A stretch of DNA of 64,000 nucleotides from an uncultured Oscillospiraceae bacterium. GTDB taxonomy: Bacteria > Bacillota > Clostridia > Oscillospirales > Oscillospiraceae. A model generated the notes under the pieces. It made no database searches. It saw only the letters and a list, made by a program, of their open reading frames with translations, and had not been told where the DNA came from. The DNA lies in assembly GCA_951801655.1 (NCBI GenBank), contig CATONV010000003.1, positions 1 through 64,000 of the forward strand, written 5' to 3'. How positions within the stretch are numbered: position 1 is the first letter of the stretch; every line of letters begins with the position of its first letter. This document shows, in pieces, positions 31,893-39,956 of the stretch. A program made the position numbers and the translations under genes.

Positions 31893-33410
31893 TTATCTGG
31901 TGCTGGGGATGAGGAGCATCCGTCCTGTGGGGAGGCAGTCCTCCTCCAGTTCGTTGGCCTGGAGAATCTGTTCCATCGTGGTGCCGTGGGCCTTGGCGAT
32001 ATCCCACAGCTCCTCTCCGGGGGATGGCATACGCAGCACCACCGAGGGACGCTGGCCCTCCCCGGCGTTCCGGGCCTCTCCCAGCTGAGCGGAGGTCACC
32101 GTGGGCACCTCTGCCGTCTCGGTGGCCAGACAGTGGAACTCCACAGTAAAACGCACCTCCACTCCGCCGGCGGCGGGGGCGGCAAAGACCTCCCCGGGGC
32201 AGACACAGGTGCAGGAGCACCGGGCTCCCTCCGGGCACTCCAGGCGGCAGGTCACCGGCAGAGACCGGCGCACACACTGGACCAGCTCATTCTCGTCCAG
32301 ATAAAGTACCGTAACGCAGCCTTCAGTGGTGAGAACCAGCTCCTTTCCTTCCCGGTTCCGACGCACCTGGCCCAGAGTCAGCCGGGCGTCCACCACAGAG
32401 CGGACCAGCTCCCCCGTCTCCAGCAGCTCCCGGACAGCCTGGGGCCGTACCGACTGCTCGGTGAGGCGGCACAGACGCTGATTCTCACGTTCCACCTCCA
32501 TCAGGCTGCTGGTACTGTACAGATCCTGAAGCAGCGTCACCGGTCGGCGGCAATATACCTGGGCCTGGGCCAGCAGTTCCAGATTCACATCCATCTCCCG
32601 GCCGTCGCCGGGCAGCTGGTCGCACTGGAGGGAGGCCACTTCCACCTCCACCTGGCACTCCCCCTCTTCCCCGGCGCCCGCCACCTCGATGATCTGGGAA
32701 AAGGGCAGGGACTCATGGCTGGCGGACAGCCCGCCTCCCGCCTCCTGAAGGAGAAGGTAGAGCTCCACCATCCCTTTGAAAATAAGCTTGGACCCGATGA
32801 GCTTGCTCTCGGTACACACCGGCTGGGCCCGGACGGCCAGCAGCATGGGAGACTCCCCCGTCCCCTGAAGGCGCACCTGATCCGAAAAGGTAAAGGGCTT
32901 CTCCTGCACAGCGCACAGCTGGTAGTTCTCCCCCCGGAACTGCCGCTGGCACAGCCCCTCCTCGCCGGAATCTTTCACACCGATACAGACGGGTCTCTCC
33001 ACAGGCTGGCAGGCAGTGATATCCACAGCCAGGTCCACCCGCAGCAGCACCTTGCGGGGGTTGAGGGCCCTGGCTTCGGCGCCACGCAGCCGCGGACTGG
33101 CCAGCACCGTCCCCCTCTCGGTGAGACCGGGGGCCTCCGCCTGACAGGTGAAGGGCAGGCCCACCTCCATCCTCCTGAGACCGCCGCCACCCTCGGGCTG
33201 GTATAAAATAGAGGCCCGAACCATCCCGGTCACCTGTGCCGCCCCCTCCCGGGCCTGCTTGCCGCTGACGGTGGCCTGACCACATACGTCCACAATGCGC
33301 AGAATGTCCGGGCATGCGTCGGGTACGATGCTCTCCAGAGTCTCCTCCTGGCACAAAGTCACCTCCGCTGCCGTCTCGTAGTTGATAATGGTATCCCGTT
33401 CAAATTCCAT
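31893..33410 (-). CDS. DUF3794 (SPOCS) domain protein with C-terminal LysM
   Basis: 505 residues without a signal peptide. Three DUF3794/SPOCS-type repeats are recognisable by spaced motifs such as SIVPDACPDILRIVDVCGQAT and LYLDENELVQCVRRSLPVTC, each with the beta-rich ACQPVERPVCIGV-like pattern. The LysM at the end reads PSPGEELWDIAKAHGTTMEQILQANEL. Proteins of this build associate with the spore coat or cortex in clostridia. The next gene upstream is spoVM, which supports a sporulation role. Confidence 0.85.
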   Translation of the reverse strand: MEFERDTIINYETAAEVTLCQEETLESIVPDACPDILRIVDVCGQATVSGKQAREGAAQVTGMVRASILYQPEGGGGLRRMEVGLPFTCQAEAPGLTERGTVLASPRLRGAEARALNPRKVLLRVDLAVDITACQPVERPVCIGVKDSGEEGLCQRQFRGENYQLCAVQEKPFTFSDQVRLQGTGESPMLLAVRAQPVCTESKLIGSKLIFKGMVELYLLLQEAGGGLSASHESLPFSQIIEVAGAGEEGECQVEVEVASLQCDQLPGDGREMDVNLELLAQAQVYCRRPVTLLQDLYSTSSLMEVERENQRLCRLTEQSVRPQAVRELLETGELVRSVVDARLTLGQVRRNREGKELVLTTEGCVTVLYLDENELVQCVRRSLPVTCRLECPEGARCSCTCVCPGEVFAAPAAGGVEVRFTVEFHCLATETAEVPTVTSAQLGEARNAGEGQRPSVVLRMPSPGEELWDIAKAHGTTMEQILQANELEEDCLPTGRMLLIPSTR

Positions 33411-33485
33411 GGTGTCCTCTCCCTTGTCATAGTATCAGCCTGGCTTTGTTGACACTATATGCCCGGGAGCTCCTATGTATGACGC

Positions 33486-33557
33486 CTATTTCACCTTGAA
33501 AATCCTGCGCAGCAGCCCCCGCAGGCACCGGGGGGAACGTACCACCACGATACCCAT
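33486..33557 (-). CDS. spoVM: Stage V sporulation protein SpoVM
   Basis: A 23-residue amphipathic peptide beginning MGIVVVRSPRCLRGLLRR and ending IFKVK. SpoVM (26 residues in Bacillus) recognises the convex forespore membrane and anchors SpoIVA for coat and cortex assembly. The match rests on size, the conserved Pro at position 9, the hydrophobic-basic helix after it, and the SD GGGAGGGGAGG ending 6 nt before the ATG. It lies just upstream of the DUF3794-LysM gene on the same strand. It is too short for most gene finders. Confidence 0.85.
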   Translation of the reverse strand: MGIVVVRSPRCLRGLLRRIFKVK

Positions 33558-33727
33558 GAAAACGCCTCCCCTCCCTGTTGGATTTGCCGTTGACGGCTGT
33601 TTTATCCTATGCGGGAAGAAGTCAGGTGTGACAGATTCCCGTTGCAAAATTTGTCAGACGCACTAAAGATAACAGGCAAGGGGGATTTCAGCGCGGCCGA
33701 ATCGACGGCCAATTCGTCAGCGGTGAG

Positions 33728-34660
33728 TCAGTTCGTCTCTTCGAAATCGGTATCCTCCCCGGGCTGGGGCAGGATTTCGATATGCTTGCTGCCGTTTTCG
33801 TCCTCGTTCTCCCGGGTGGTGTAGGCGGCGCCGGCGTCCGGGCTCACTGTGGTAAACCACTCCCGGTCAAAACCGCTGTTCAATATGAACTGCTCCACTG
33901 CGGCGGGGTCGGCCTGGCTCTTGCCCAGGGGCAGGGTGAACAGGGCGTGGGGCCCCTCAATTTCCTCCACAAAGGAGATGGTTCCGTCCTCCGCCATGGT
34001 GAAGGTTTCCTGGCTGGGCACTGTGCCCTGGTAGAAGGCCAGATACACCGTGTGGTCCGCGAACATTTCAACGTTCTGGGTGTCCAGCAGGTAGTAGAGC
34101 ACCCCGTCCTGCTCCAGGAGGGAGACGCCGGCGTCCAGGGTCCAGTTATTCACCGACCAGGGGGTGAATCCAGCCACCAGAGGCGTGAAGGTGTAGTCTA
34201 CAATGGAAAAATCATCCGTGTCCAGCGGCGTTCCGTCCAGGCTTTCCAGGATCATCACCGCGTAGGTGCGGGCCTGATCGGCCTGGTCAGTCCAGCCGGA
34301 CAGATTCTCTCCCGAGACCAGTCCCGCCAGGGTGACGCAGAAGTTTTCCGTCTGCACCGACTGATTCAGCCGGACGGCATCCTCGCTCTCAAAAGCCTGG
34401 GCCAGCGCAGGGTATCCATACATGTCCGCTACCTGGGCAGGGCTGAGCCAGTGGGACGCAGCGTAGGCGGAAACGGTAAACAGGGCCACCGCCGCAGCAA
34501 CGGCAGCCGCTTTGATCAAGCCTTTCTTTTTCATAGCAATACACTCCTTTTCAATTTCGGCGATTTGGGCGGTTTGACACACCAGCTCCTCCGTCCGTTC
34601 CTGGAAATCGGCGGAAAAGGGAATGGCGTCCACAGCCCTGCGGTAGTCGTTCCAATTCAT
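33728..34660 (-). CDS. Membrane protein, probable anti-sigma factor
   Basis: 310 residues. A cytoplasmic N-terminus MNWNDYRRAVDAIPFS with a short helix is followed by a membrane helix near 46-65 (LIKAAAVAAAVALFTVSAYA) and an extracellular beta-rich domain with acidic tail. Its start overlaps the stop of an ECF sigma gene by 4 bp. That coupling, topology and size are those of DUF4179-like anti-sigma factors. Its first residues match those of the 39953 protein. No cleavage motif for regulated proteolysis is obvious. Confidence 0.75.
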   Translation of the reverse strand: MNWNDYRRAVDAIPFSADFQERTEELVCQTAQIAEIEKECIAMKKKGLIKAAAVAAAVALFTVSAYAASHWLSPAQVADMYGYPALAQAFESEDAVRLNQSVQTENFCVTLAGLVSGENLSGWTDQADQARTYAVMILESLDGTPLDTDDFSIVDYTFTPLVAGFTPWSVNNWTLDAGVSLLEQDGVLYYLLDTQNVEMFADHTVYLAFYQGTVPSQETFTMAEDGTISFVEEIEGPHALFTLPLGKSQADPAAVEQFILNSGFDREWFTTVSPDAGAAYTTRENEDENGSKHIEILPQPGEDTDFEETN

Positions 34661-35136
34661 TTGATCTCCTCCTTCAGCATTTCCCGCAGCCGTTCCCGGC
34701 CCCGGGCCAGCCGGGTGCCCACTGTGGCTGAGGGCAAACCCAGCAGTTTTCCAATTTCCCGGATGGAATACCCCTCGTAGTAATGCAGATGGATTACGGC
34801 GCCATACTTCTCCGGCAGCGCCTGCACCGCCTGAAGCAGGTCCGTCCCCGGCTCAGGGGCAGCCGTCTGGGCCGCCTCCTCCAGAGGGAGATTCCGCCTT
34901 TCCGCCTGACGGCGGATATCACTGGCGCGATGAAGGGTGGTTCGAATCAGCCACGCTTTCTCATGTCCGGCGTCCCGGAATGAGACGGGAGCAGCCAGCA
35001 GCCGCAAAAACACCTCCTGTACCGCGTCCTCTGCATCGCTGACGGAGGGCAGGCGGGTACTGGCCAGGCGCAGCAGCATATCGCTGTACTCCCGTACAAG
35101 ACGGCATATGGTCTCCTCGGTACCGACAGGGGCCAT
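34657..35136 (-). CDS. ECF-type RNA polymerase sigma factor
   Basis: 159 residues. Region 2 has DAEDAVQEVFLRLLAAP and HEKAWLIRTTLHRASDIRR. Region 4 is LPEKYGAVIHLHYYEGYSIREIGKLLGLPSATVGTRLARGRERL with its HTH. The ATG at 35136 with SD AAGGGAG is preferred over a TTG three codons upstream. It overlaps the downstream membrane partner by 4 bp. The signal and regulon are not evident. Confidence 0.92.
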   Translation of the reverse strand: MAPVGTEETICRLVREYSDMLLRLASTRLPSVSDAEDAVQEVFLRLLAAPVSFRDAGHEKAWLIRTTLHRASDIRRQAERRNLPLEEAAQTAAPEPGTDLLQAVQALPEKYGAVIHLHYYEGYSIREIGKLLGLPSATVGTRLARGRERLREMLKEEIK

Positions 35137-35196
35137 GCTTCTCAACTCCCTTCACCCTTAACACGGGACACAAGGGGTAAATTTTTCACTTCCTGT

Positions 35197-35242
35197 AAAA
35201 AAAATCGACCTGCCGCGGGTACCCTTCTCCCACGACAGGCCG
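35197..35242 (-). terminator. Terminator after the DivIVA-like coiled-coil gene
   Basis: On the minus strand a 10-bp stem with two G-U pairs (35233-35242 with 35206-35215) is followed by ATTTTTTTT. It ends the uvrC-rsmD-coaD unit and isolates the sigma gene. Confidence 0.85.
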
Positions 35243-35253
35243 GTTTTATGTGG

Positions 35254-35781
35254 TTATCCTCTGTCCGCGTCAAACACGGGCCGCCCCCCCTGGGGCTGGC
35301 TTCCGGGGTTGTTGTTGATGGTCGCCGCAGCGGCGGCCCTAAACCGGGAGCGGGACTGCTTGATCTCGTCAAAGGCCTCGGCCACCGCCTCTTCGGTGCG
35401 GCGCAGGGCGTCCTCGCAGTACTCGTTGGCCGACCGCTTCAGGGCCCGGCTACGCTCCTCCGCCTGGCGGATCATATCGTTGGCCCGCTGCTTGGCCTGG
35501 AGGGCCAAGGCGTCGGAGGCCAGCATCTGTTTGGCCCTCTCCTCAGCGGAGCGGACGATAGACTCCGCCTTCCGTTTGGCGTCCGCCTCCATTTCAGCCC
35601 GGCGAGCCATCATCTTTCGGGCCTCGGTCAGCTCCATGGGGAACTGACTGCGGATGTCGTCGATGAGGTCCAGGGCCCGATCCCTCTCGATAATACACTT
35701 ATCGCTGGACAGCGGGGCGTTTTTTGCCTCGTCAATCATTTCGAACAGCATATCCAACAGTTCTTCCACACCGCTTGCCAT
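35254..35781 (-). CDS. DivIVA/AtpF-like coiled-coil protein
   Basis: 175 residues, mainly one long coiled coil (about 50-145, with ARKMMARRAEMEADAKRKAE and AKQRANDMIRQAEERSRALK) and a disordered Gly/Pro-rich tail. It starts 4 nt after coaD. Clostridial genomes often carry such a protein after coaD, variously annotated as an ATPase or DivIVA-like protein; function unknown. It has no membrane segment, so it is not an ATP synthase b subunit. Confidence 0.75.
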   Translation of the reverse strand: MASGVEELLDMLFEMIDEAKNAPLSSDKCIIERDRALDLIDDIRSQFPMELTEARKMMARRAEMEADAKRKAESIVRSAEERAKQMLASDALALQAKQRANDMIRQAEERSRALKRSANEYCEDALRRTEEAVAEAFDEIKQSRSRFRAAAAATINNNPGSQPQGGRPVFDADRG

Positions 35782-35785
35782 TTGG

Positions 35786-36283
35786 TCAGCCTCCCTTTTC
35801 TTCCATCTCTCTCATGCGCCGATTCACATCGTCCACAATCTCCCGGGGGACAAGGCCGGTCAGGTCCGCCCCGTACCGTGCCATCTCCTTGACGATGGTG
35901 GAACTGAGATAGGTATACTTTTCACTGGACGCCAGAAACATGGTCTCCAGTTTGGGGTTCAGGTGCCGGTTGATCACCGCCATCTGAACCTCCTGCTCAA
36001 AATCGGACACAGCCCTCAGTCCCTTGACCACCACCTTGGCCCGCCGCCGCTTGGCGTAGGCGGCCAACAGCTCGTTGGAGGAGTCCACCTCCACATTGGG
36101 GAACCGGGCGGTAGATTTTCTCAGCAGCTCCACCCTCTCCTCCGGGGTAAACATCCCGGTCTTTTTGGAGTTTACCATAACGCACACAACAAGGCTGTCG
36201 AAACAGGCGGCCGCCCGCTTGATAATGTTCAAATGTCCCAGAGTCACCGGGTCAAAGCTGCCCGGATAGATGGCTGTGCTCAT
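35786..36283 (-). CDS. coaD: Phosphopantetheine adenylyltransferase
   Basis: Transfers AMP to 4'-phosphopantetheine in coenzyme A synthesis. The 165 residues show the nucleotidyl-transferase motif YPGSFDPVTLGHLNI, KGLRAVSDFEQEVQMAVINRHL, and the C-terminal YLSSTIVKEMARYGADLTGLVP. It overlaps rsmD by 4 bp; rsmD-coaD pairing is common across bacteria. Confidence 0.97.
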   Translation of the reverse strand: MSTAIYPGSFDPVTLGHLNIIKRAAACFDSLVVCVMVNSKKTGMFTPEERVELLRKSTARFPNVEVDSSNELLAAYAKRRRAKVVVKGLRAVSDFEQEVQMAVINRHLNPKLETMFLASSEKYTYLSSTIVKEMARYGADLTGLVPREIVDDVNRRMREMEEKGG

Positions 36284-36837
36284 CGGTTCACACTCCCGGC
36301 CCGGCGGCAGACGGTCAGCTTGATCTGTCCATACCGGTACTCCCGCCCCATCTCATAGGGTGGCGTCATAGCGGGAGCAGACCAGTCCGTCCCACTTTCG
36401 CACACTATTATACCATGTTCCCGCAAAATGTCAAACCTTGTCAGCTGTTCAAGGGATTTTTCCAATAAACCGCTGTTATATGGCGGATCCAGAAAGATCA
36501 CGTCAAACTTTTCCCGGCAGGCGCAGAGAAAAGACAGCGCCTCCTCCTGGGCCACCCGGGCGCGGTCTTCAAAGCGGCACAGCCTGATGTTCTCCTTCAC
36601 CAGCGCGGTCGCTTCCCGGCGCATGTCCACAAAGGTGCAGTGCTCCGCCCCCCGGGACAGCGCCTCCAGCCCCAGCTGGCCGGTGCCGGCAAACAGGTCC
36701 AGCACCCGCCGTCCCTCCAGCTCAAACTGGATGATATTGAACAGCGACTCCTTCACCTTGTCGGTGGTAGGCCGGGTGTCCAACCCCTGAGGTTCCTTCA
36801 ATTTTCTGCCCCGGGCCTCGCCTGAAATAATGCGCAT
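36280..36837 (-). CDS. rsmD: 16S rRNA (guanine-966-N2)-methyltransferase
   Basis: 185 residues: MRIISGEARGRKL start, TRPTTDKVKESLFNI, SAM motif LDLFAGTGQLGLEALSRGA, and catalytic VIFLDPPYN. It sits 12 nt after uvrC and overlaps coaD by 4 bp, in a uvrC-rsmD-coaD operon. Confidence 0.96.
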   Translation of the reverse strand: MRIISGEARGRKLKEPQGLDTRPTTDKVKESLFNIIQFELEGRRVLDLFAGTGQLGLEALSRGAEHCTFVDMRREATALVKENIRLCRFEDRARVAQEEALSFLCACREKFDVIFLDPPYNSGLLEKSLEQLTRFDILREHGIIVCESGTDWSAPAMTPPYEMGREYRYGQIKLTVCRRAGSVNR

Positions 36838-36849
36838 ACAAAACGCTCC

Positions 36850-38670
36850 TTATTTTTCTGATTGAAAATAATCATACACCGCCTGGGCGGTATTTTTCGG
36901 GACAGCCTCCTGGAGCTGTTCCAAAGAGGCAGCTTTGATGGCCTTGACCGTCTTAAAGTGTTTCAGCAGCTGCTGGCGGCGCTTCTCACCTACCCCGGGT
37001 ATTTTGTCCAGAACAGAGGTTTTTACGTGCCCCGCCTGCAGCTGGCGGTGATACTCGATGGCAAAGCGGTGGGTCTCCTCCTGAATTTGCCCGATGAGGG
37101 CGAAAACCGCCGGAATAGACTGGATACCAATTTCCCGGCCGTCTGGGTGGACCAGGGCACGGGTGCGGTGACGGTCGTCCTTCACCATGCCGAAGGCGGG
37201 AATGGACAGATTCAGCGTCTCCAGCACCCGGGCGGCCACCTTCACATGCTCGTGGCCGCCGTCGATGAGGAGAAGGTCGGGCTTGTCCGAAAATTTCTCG
37301 TCTCCGTCCAGCAGGCGGCGAAACCGGCGGGTGAGAACCTGTTCCATGGAGGCGTAGTCGTCGGGGCCCTCCATGTCCTTCAATTTAAACCGGCGGTAGT
37401 CCCGCTTGAGGGGTTTTCCGTCCACGTAGACCACCATGGAGGCCACGATGTCGCTGGCGCCCTGGTTGGAGATGTCATAGGATTCCATCCGCCGGGGCGG
37501 GCTTTCCAGGCTGAGCATCTTCCCCAACGCCTCCAGCAGCTTGCTGCGCCTCTCCTCGTGAGTGGTGGCCCTCTCCACCTCCTCCCGGGCGTTCTGGTTG
37601 GCCATTTTGATCAGGTCCATCTTGGCCCCCCGCTGGGGAGTGATCAGCTCCACCCGGTATCCCACCTGCTCGGACAGCATCCGGGTCAGGGGCGCCTGGT
37701 CGGGCGGCTCACAGGGGATTAAAATCTGCCTGGGCAGGCGGTTTCTGCCCACGTAGTACTCCCGCATCAGGGAGGACAGCACCGCCCCCTCTTCCTCCTC
37801 CATGGGGGTCTCCAGCAGGTCGAAATCCTTGGCAGCCAGCTCGCCGTCCACAAAGTGGAGAACCACAAAGCAGCTCTTGGCCGTCCCCCGGAAGAAGCCG
37901 GCCACGTCGGTGTCCGCCAGGGAGGCGGCGATCACCTTCTGCCGTTTGCCCAGCAGCTCAATAGCCCGCAGCCGGTCCCGGAGCTGGGCGGCTCTCTCAA
38001 AGCGCAGCTCCTCCGCCGCCCTCTCCATCTCCGCTGTCAGGTCCCGCTGGACGTCTTTGAACCGGCCCTCCAGCAGGGACACCGCCTGGGCAACGGCCTG
38101 ATCGTGCTGCTCCTTCAGCTCATCCCCCCGGCAGTAGCCGTCGCACTTGCCCATGTGGAAGTTGAGGCAGGGTCTCTCCTTTCCAATATCTCTGGGGAAC
38201 TTCTTATTGCAGGAGGGCAGCCGCAGCGCGGTGCGCAGTGCATCGATAATCCCCTGGGTACTGTGGCGGCTGGCGTAGGGACCAAAATACCGGGCGCCGT
38301 CCTCCGCAGCCTTGGATGCCAGGGAAAACCTGGGGTAGGCCTCCCTGGACAGCCGGACATAGGGATAGCCCTTGCTGTCCTTCAGCAGGATATTATACCG
38401 GGGCTGGTGCCGCTTGATGAGAGAGCACTCCAGCACCAGGGCCTCAAACTCGCTGTCGGCGATGATTACGTCAAAGTGATCGATCTGGGACACCATGGCC
38501 CTCGTCTTCTCCGTGTGGGAGGCAGAATCCTGAAAGTACTGGCTCACCCGGTTTTTCAGCGCCTTGGCCTTGCCCACGTAGATGACGGTGCTCTGGGCGT
38601 CCTGCATAATGTAGACCCCTGGCTTCAGCGGCAGACTGTGGGCCTTTTCTTTCAGTTCTTCAAAGGTCAT
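36850..38670 (-). CDS. uvrC: Excinuclease ABC subunit C
   Basis: Makes the 3' and 5' incisions of nucleotide-excision repair. In 606 residues, the N-terminal GIY-YIG nuclease starts KPGVYIMQDAQSTVIYVGKAKALKNRV. UvrB-binding UVR motif lies near 205-240, the RNase H-like nuclease has ESYDISNQGASDIVASMVVYVDG and LLIDGGHEHV, and the tandem HhH is at the end (LDKIPGVGEKRRQQLLKHF). The ATG has SD AGGGGAGAG. Confidence 0.97.
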   Translation of the reverse strand: MTFEELKEKAHSLPLKPGVYIMQDAQSTVIYVGKAKALKNRVSQYFQDSASHTEKTRAMVSQIDHFDVIIADSEFEALVLECSLIKRHQPRYNILLKDSKGYPYVRLSREAYPRFSLASKAAEDGARYFGPYASRHSTQGIIDALRTALRLPSCNKKFPRDIGKERPCLNFHMGKCDGYCRGDELKEQHDQAVAQAVSLLEGRFKDVQRDLTAEMERAAEELRFERAAQLRDRLRAIELLGKRQKVIAASLADTDVAGFFRGTAKSCFVVLHFVDGELAAKDFDLLETPMEEEEGAVLSSLMREYYVGRNRLPRQILIPCEPPDQAPLTRMLSEQVGYRVELITPQRGAKMDLIKMANQNAREEVERATTHEERRSKLLEALGKMLSLESPPRRMESYDISNQGASDIVASMVVYVDGKPLKRDYRRFKLKDMEGPDDYASMEQVLTRRFRRLLDGDEKFSDKPDLLLIDGGHEHVKVAARVLETLNLSIPAFGMVKDDRHRTRALVHPDGREIGIQSIPAVFALIGQIQEETHRFAIEYHRQLQAGHVKTSVLDKIPGVGEKRRQQLLKHFKTVKAIKAASLEQLQEAVPKNTAQAVYDYFQSEK

Positions 38671-38696
38671 AGAGTCTCTCCCCTTAATTTCTATGG

Positions 38697-38718
38697 GACC
38701 CGCCCTCTAGGGCGGGTC
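38697..38718. terminator. Hairpin between HPr and uvrC
   Basis: A perfect 10-bp stem (38697-38706 with 38709-38718), two-base loop, no clear U-tract. Placed in the uvrC leader region. The stretch 38719-38781 shows no gene. Confidence 0.45.
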
Positions 38719-38781
38719 ATGTTCCGGATCCGTGGACGGCCCGCCCGGCGCAAGGCCCTGCCAGCCATTCAGGGGGATATC

Positions 38782-38807
38782 AAAAAGGCGCCGCGTTGCG
38801 GCGCCTT
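38782..38807 (-). terminator. Terminator of the HPr gene
   Basis: A perfect 10-bp stem (38785-38794 with 38798-38807), loop of three, followed on the minus strand by TTTTTGAT. Confidence 0.88.
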
Positions 38808-38822
38808 CCATGATTGGGATGT

Positions 38823-39086
38823 TTACTCGGAGAAATCGGAAGAGATCATCTTGTACAGAGCCTCGACCGCTTCCTTCTCATCGGGACCATCAGCGATCAG
38901 CTTGATAGGAGTGCCCTTCACGATGCCAAGAGACAGAACGCCCAGCAGACTCTTCGCGTTGACCTTGCGCTCCTCCTTCTCCACCCAGATGGAGCTCTTG
39001 AACTCGTTGGCCTTCTGGATGAAAAATGTAGCGGGTCTGGCGTGGAGACCGACCTGGTTGTTTACGACGGCTTCCTGACTATACAT
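38823..39086 (-). CDS. ptsH: Phosphocarrier protein HPr
   Basis: Carries phosphate from enzyme I to sugar-specific PTS enzymes and, when phosphorylated at Ser46, co-represses with CcpA. 87 residues starting at the ATG after GGCGGAGGT. The active-site His15 lies in NQVGLHARPATFF, and Ser46 in VNAKSLLGVLSLG, so it is HPr and not Crh. It is monocistronic with its own promoter and terminator; ptsI is not adjacent. Confidence 0.94.
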   Translation of the reverse strand: MYSQEAVVNNQVGLHARPATFFIQKANEFKSSIWVEKEERKVNAKSLLGVLSLGIVKGTPIKLIADGPDEKEAVEALYKMISSDFSE

Positions 39087-39124
39087 ATCGCGTACCTCCG
39101 CCCTATTCATTAGGATGTGTGCTT

Positions 39125-39154
39125 AGCATAACAGATTTATCCCGGTTTCGTCAA
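39125..39154 (-). promoter_or_regulatory. sigma-A promoter of ptsH
   Basis: On the minus strand TTGACG (39149-39154), 18 bp, TATGCT (39125-39130), about 40 bp before the start codon. Confidence 0.75.
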
Positions 39155-39479
39155 TGGACATTTGCACAAATATTACCCTAATTTTCGCCCGCTTTTACGG
39201 GATAAATTTCTATTTTTGTCCCTGTTTTTCTAACTATAGAAAAAAAACTGCCTTTTTTAAAGATTTTCCCTCTTTTTTCCGAACATTTCCACATTTGTCA
39301 CAAATATGAATTTTTTTGAGTGTTTTACTCCTTTTCCGGTATTATCCGGGCAATAAACCATCTTGTCTTCCAAAATTATCCATGTCCTCTTCCTTTTTCC
39401 CATAATCTGTGAGAAAATGAAAGAAATCTGTGACTATTTTCCTTCCCCAATCGTTCTATCAGTGAAAGGAGGTCAGGGA
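39155..39479. other. AT-rich non-coding region before a sigma-factor gene
   Basis: About 325 bp without a credible gene, markedly more AT-rich than its surroundings. Two direct copies of AATCTGTGA (near 39403 and 39425) lie 55-75 bp before the sigma-factor start and could be part of an autoregulated promoter. I see no consensus sigma-A promoter for the downstream gene. Confidence 0.4.
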
Positions 39480-39956
39480 ATGAATCAGACATGCAACACC
39501 TGGCAGCTAGAGGAGGCCTATGATGCCTGCGGCGCGGCGGTCTACCGGCTGGCCATGGTCTACCTGGGGCGACACGCCGACGCGGAGGATGTGACCCAGG
39601 AGGTCTTCCTGCGCCTGATCTGCCGCGCCCCCGCCTTCACGGACGGGGACCACCGCCGGCGGTGGCTGCTCCAGGTGACAGCCAACCTGTGCCGGGACCA
39701 TCTCCGGAGCTTTTGGCGAAAGCGGGTGGTGGAACTGGAGGACACTCTCCCCACCGCCGCGCCGGAGGAGAGGGAGGCCCTTGACGCGGTGATCCGTCTG
39801 CCGGAGCAGTATCGACTGCCCATTCACCTTCACTACTACGAGGGCTATTCGGTGGCGGAGATCGCCCAGATCCTCAAACTGGGCCAGTCGGCGGTAAAAA
39901 TGCGGCTGAAACGGGGCAGAGAGCTGCTGAAAATCGAATTGGAGGGTTCCATATGA
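39480..39956 (+). CDS. ECF-type RNA polymerase sigma factor (second pair)
   Basis: 158 residues starting at the ATG after AAAGGAGGTCAGGG. Region 2 is HADAEDVTQEVFLRLICRAP; region 4 is LPEQYRLPIHLHYYEGYSVAEIAQILKLGQSAVKMRLKRGRELL. It is a clear paralogue of the sigma factor at 34657 (both have LHYYEGYS). It overlaps its membrane partner by 4 bp. Confidence 0.92.
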   Translation: MNQTCNTWQLEEAYDACGAAVYRLAMVYLGRHADAEDVTQEVFLRLICRAPAFTDGDHRRRWLLQVTANLCRDHLRSFWRKRVVELEDTLPTAAPEEREALDAVIRLPEQYRLPIHLHYYEGYSVAEIAQILKLGQSAVKMRLKRGRELLKIELEGSI

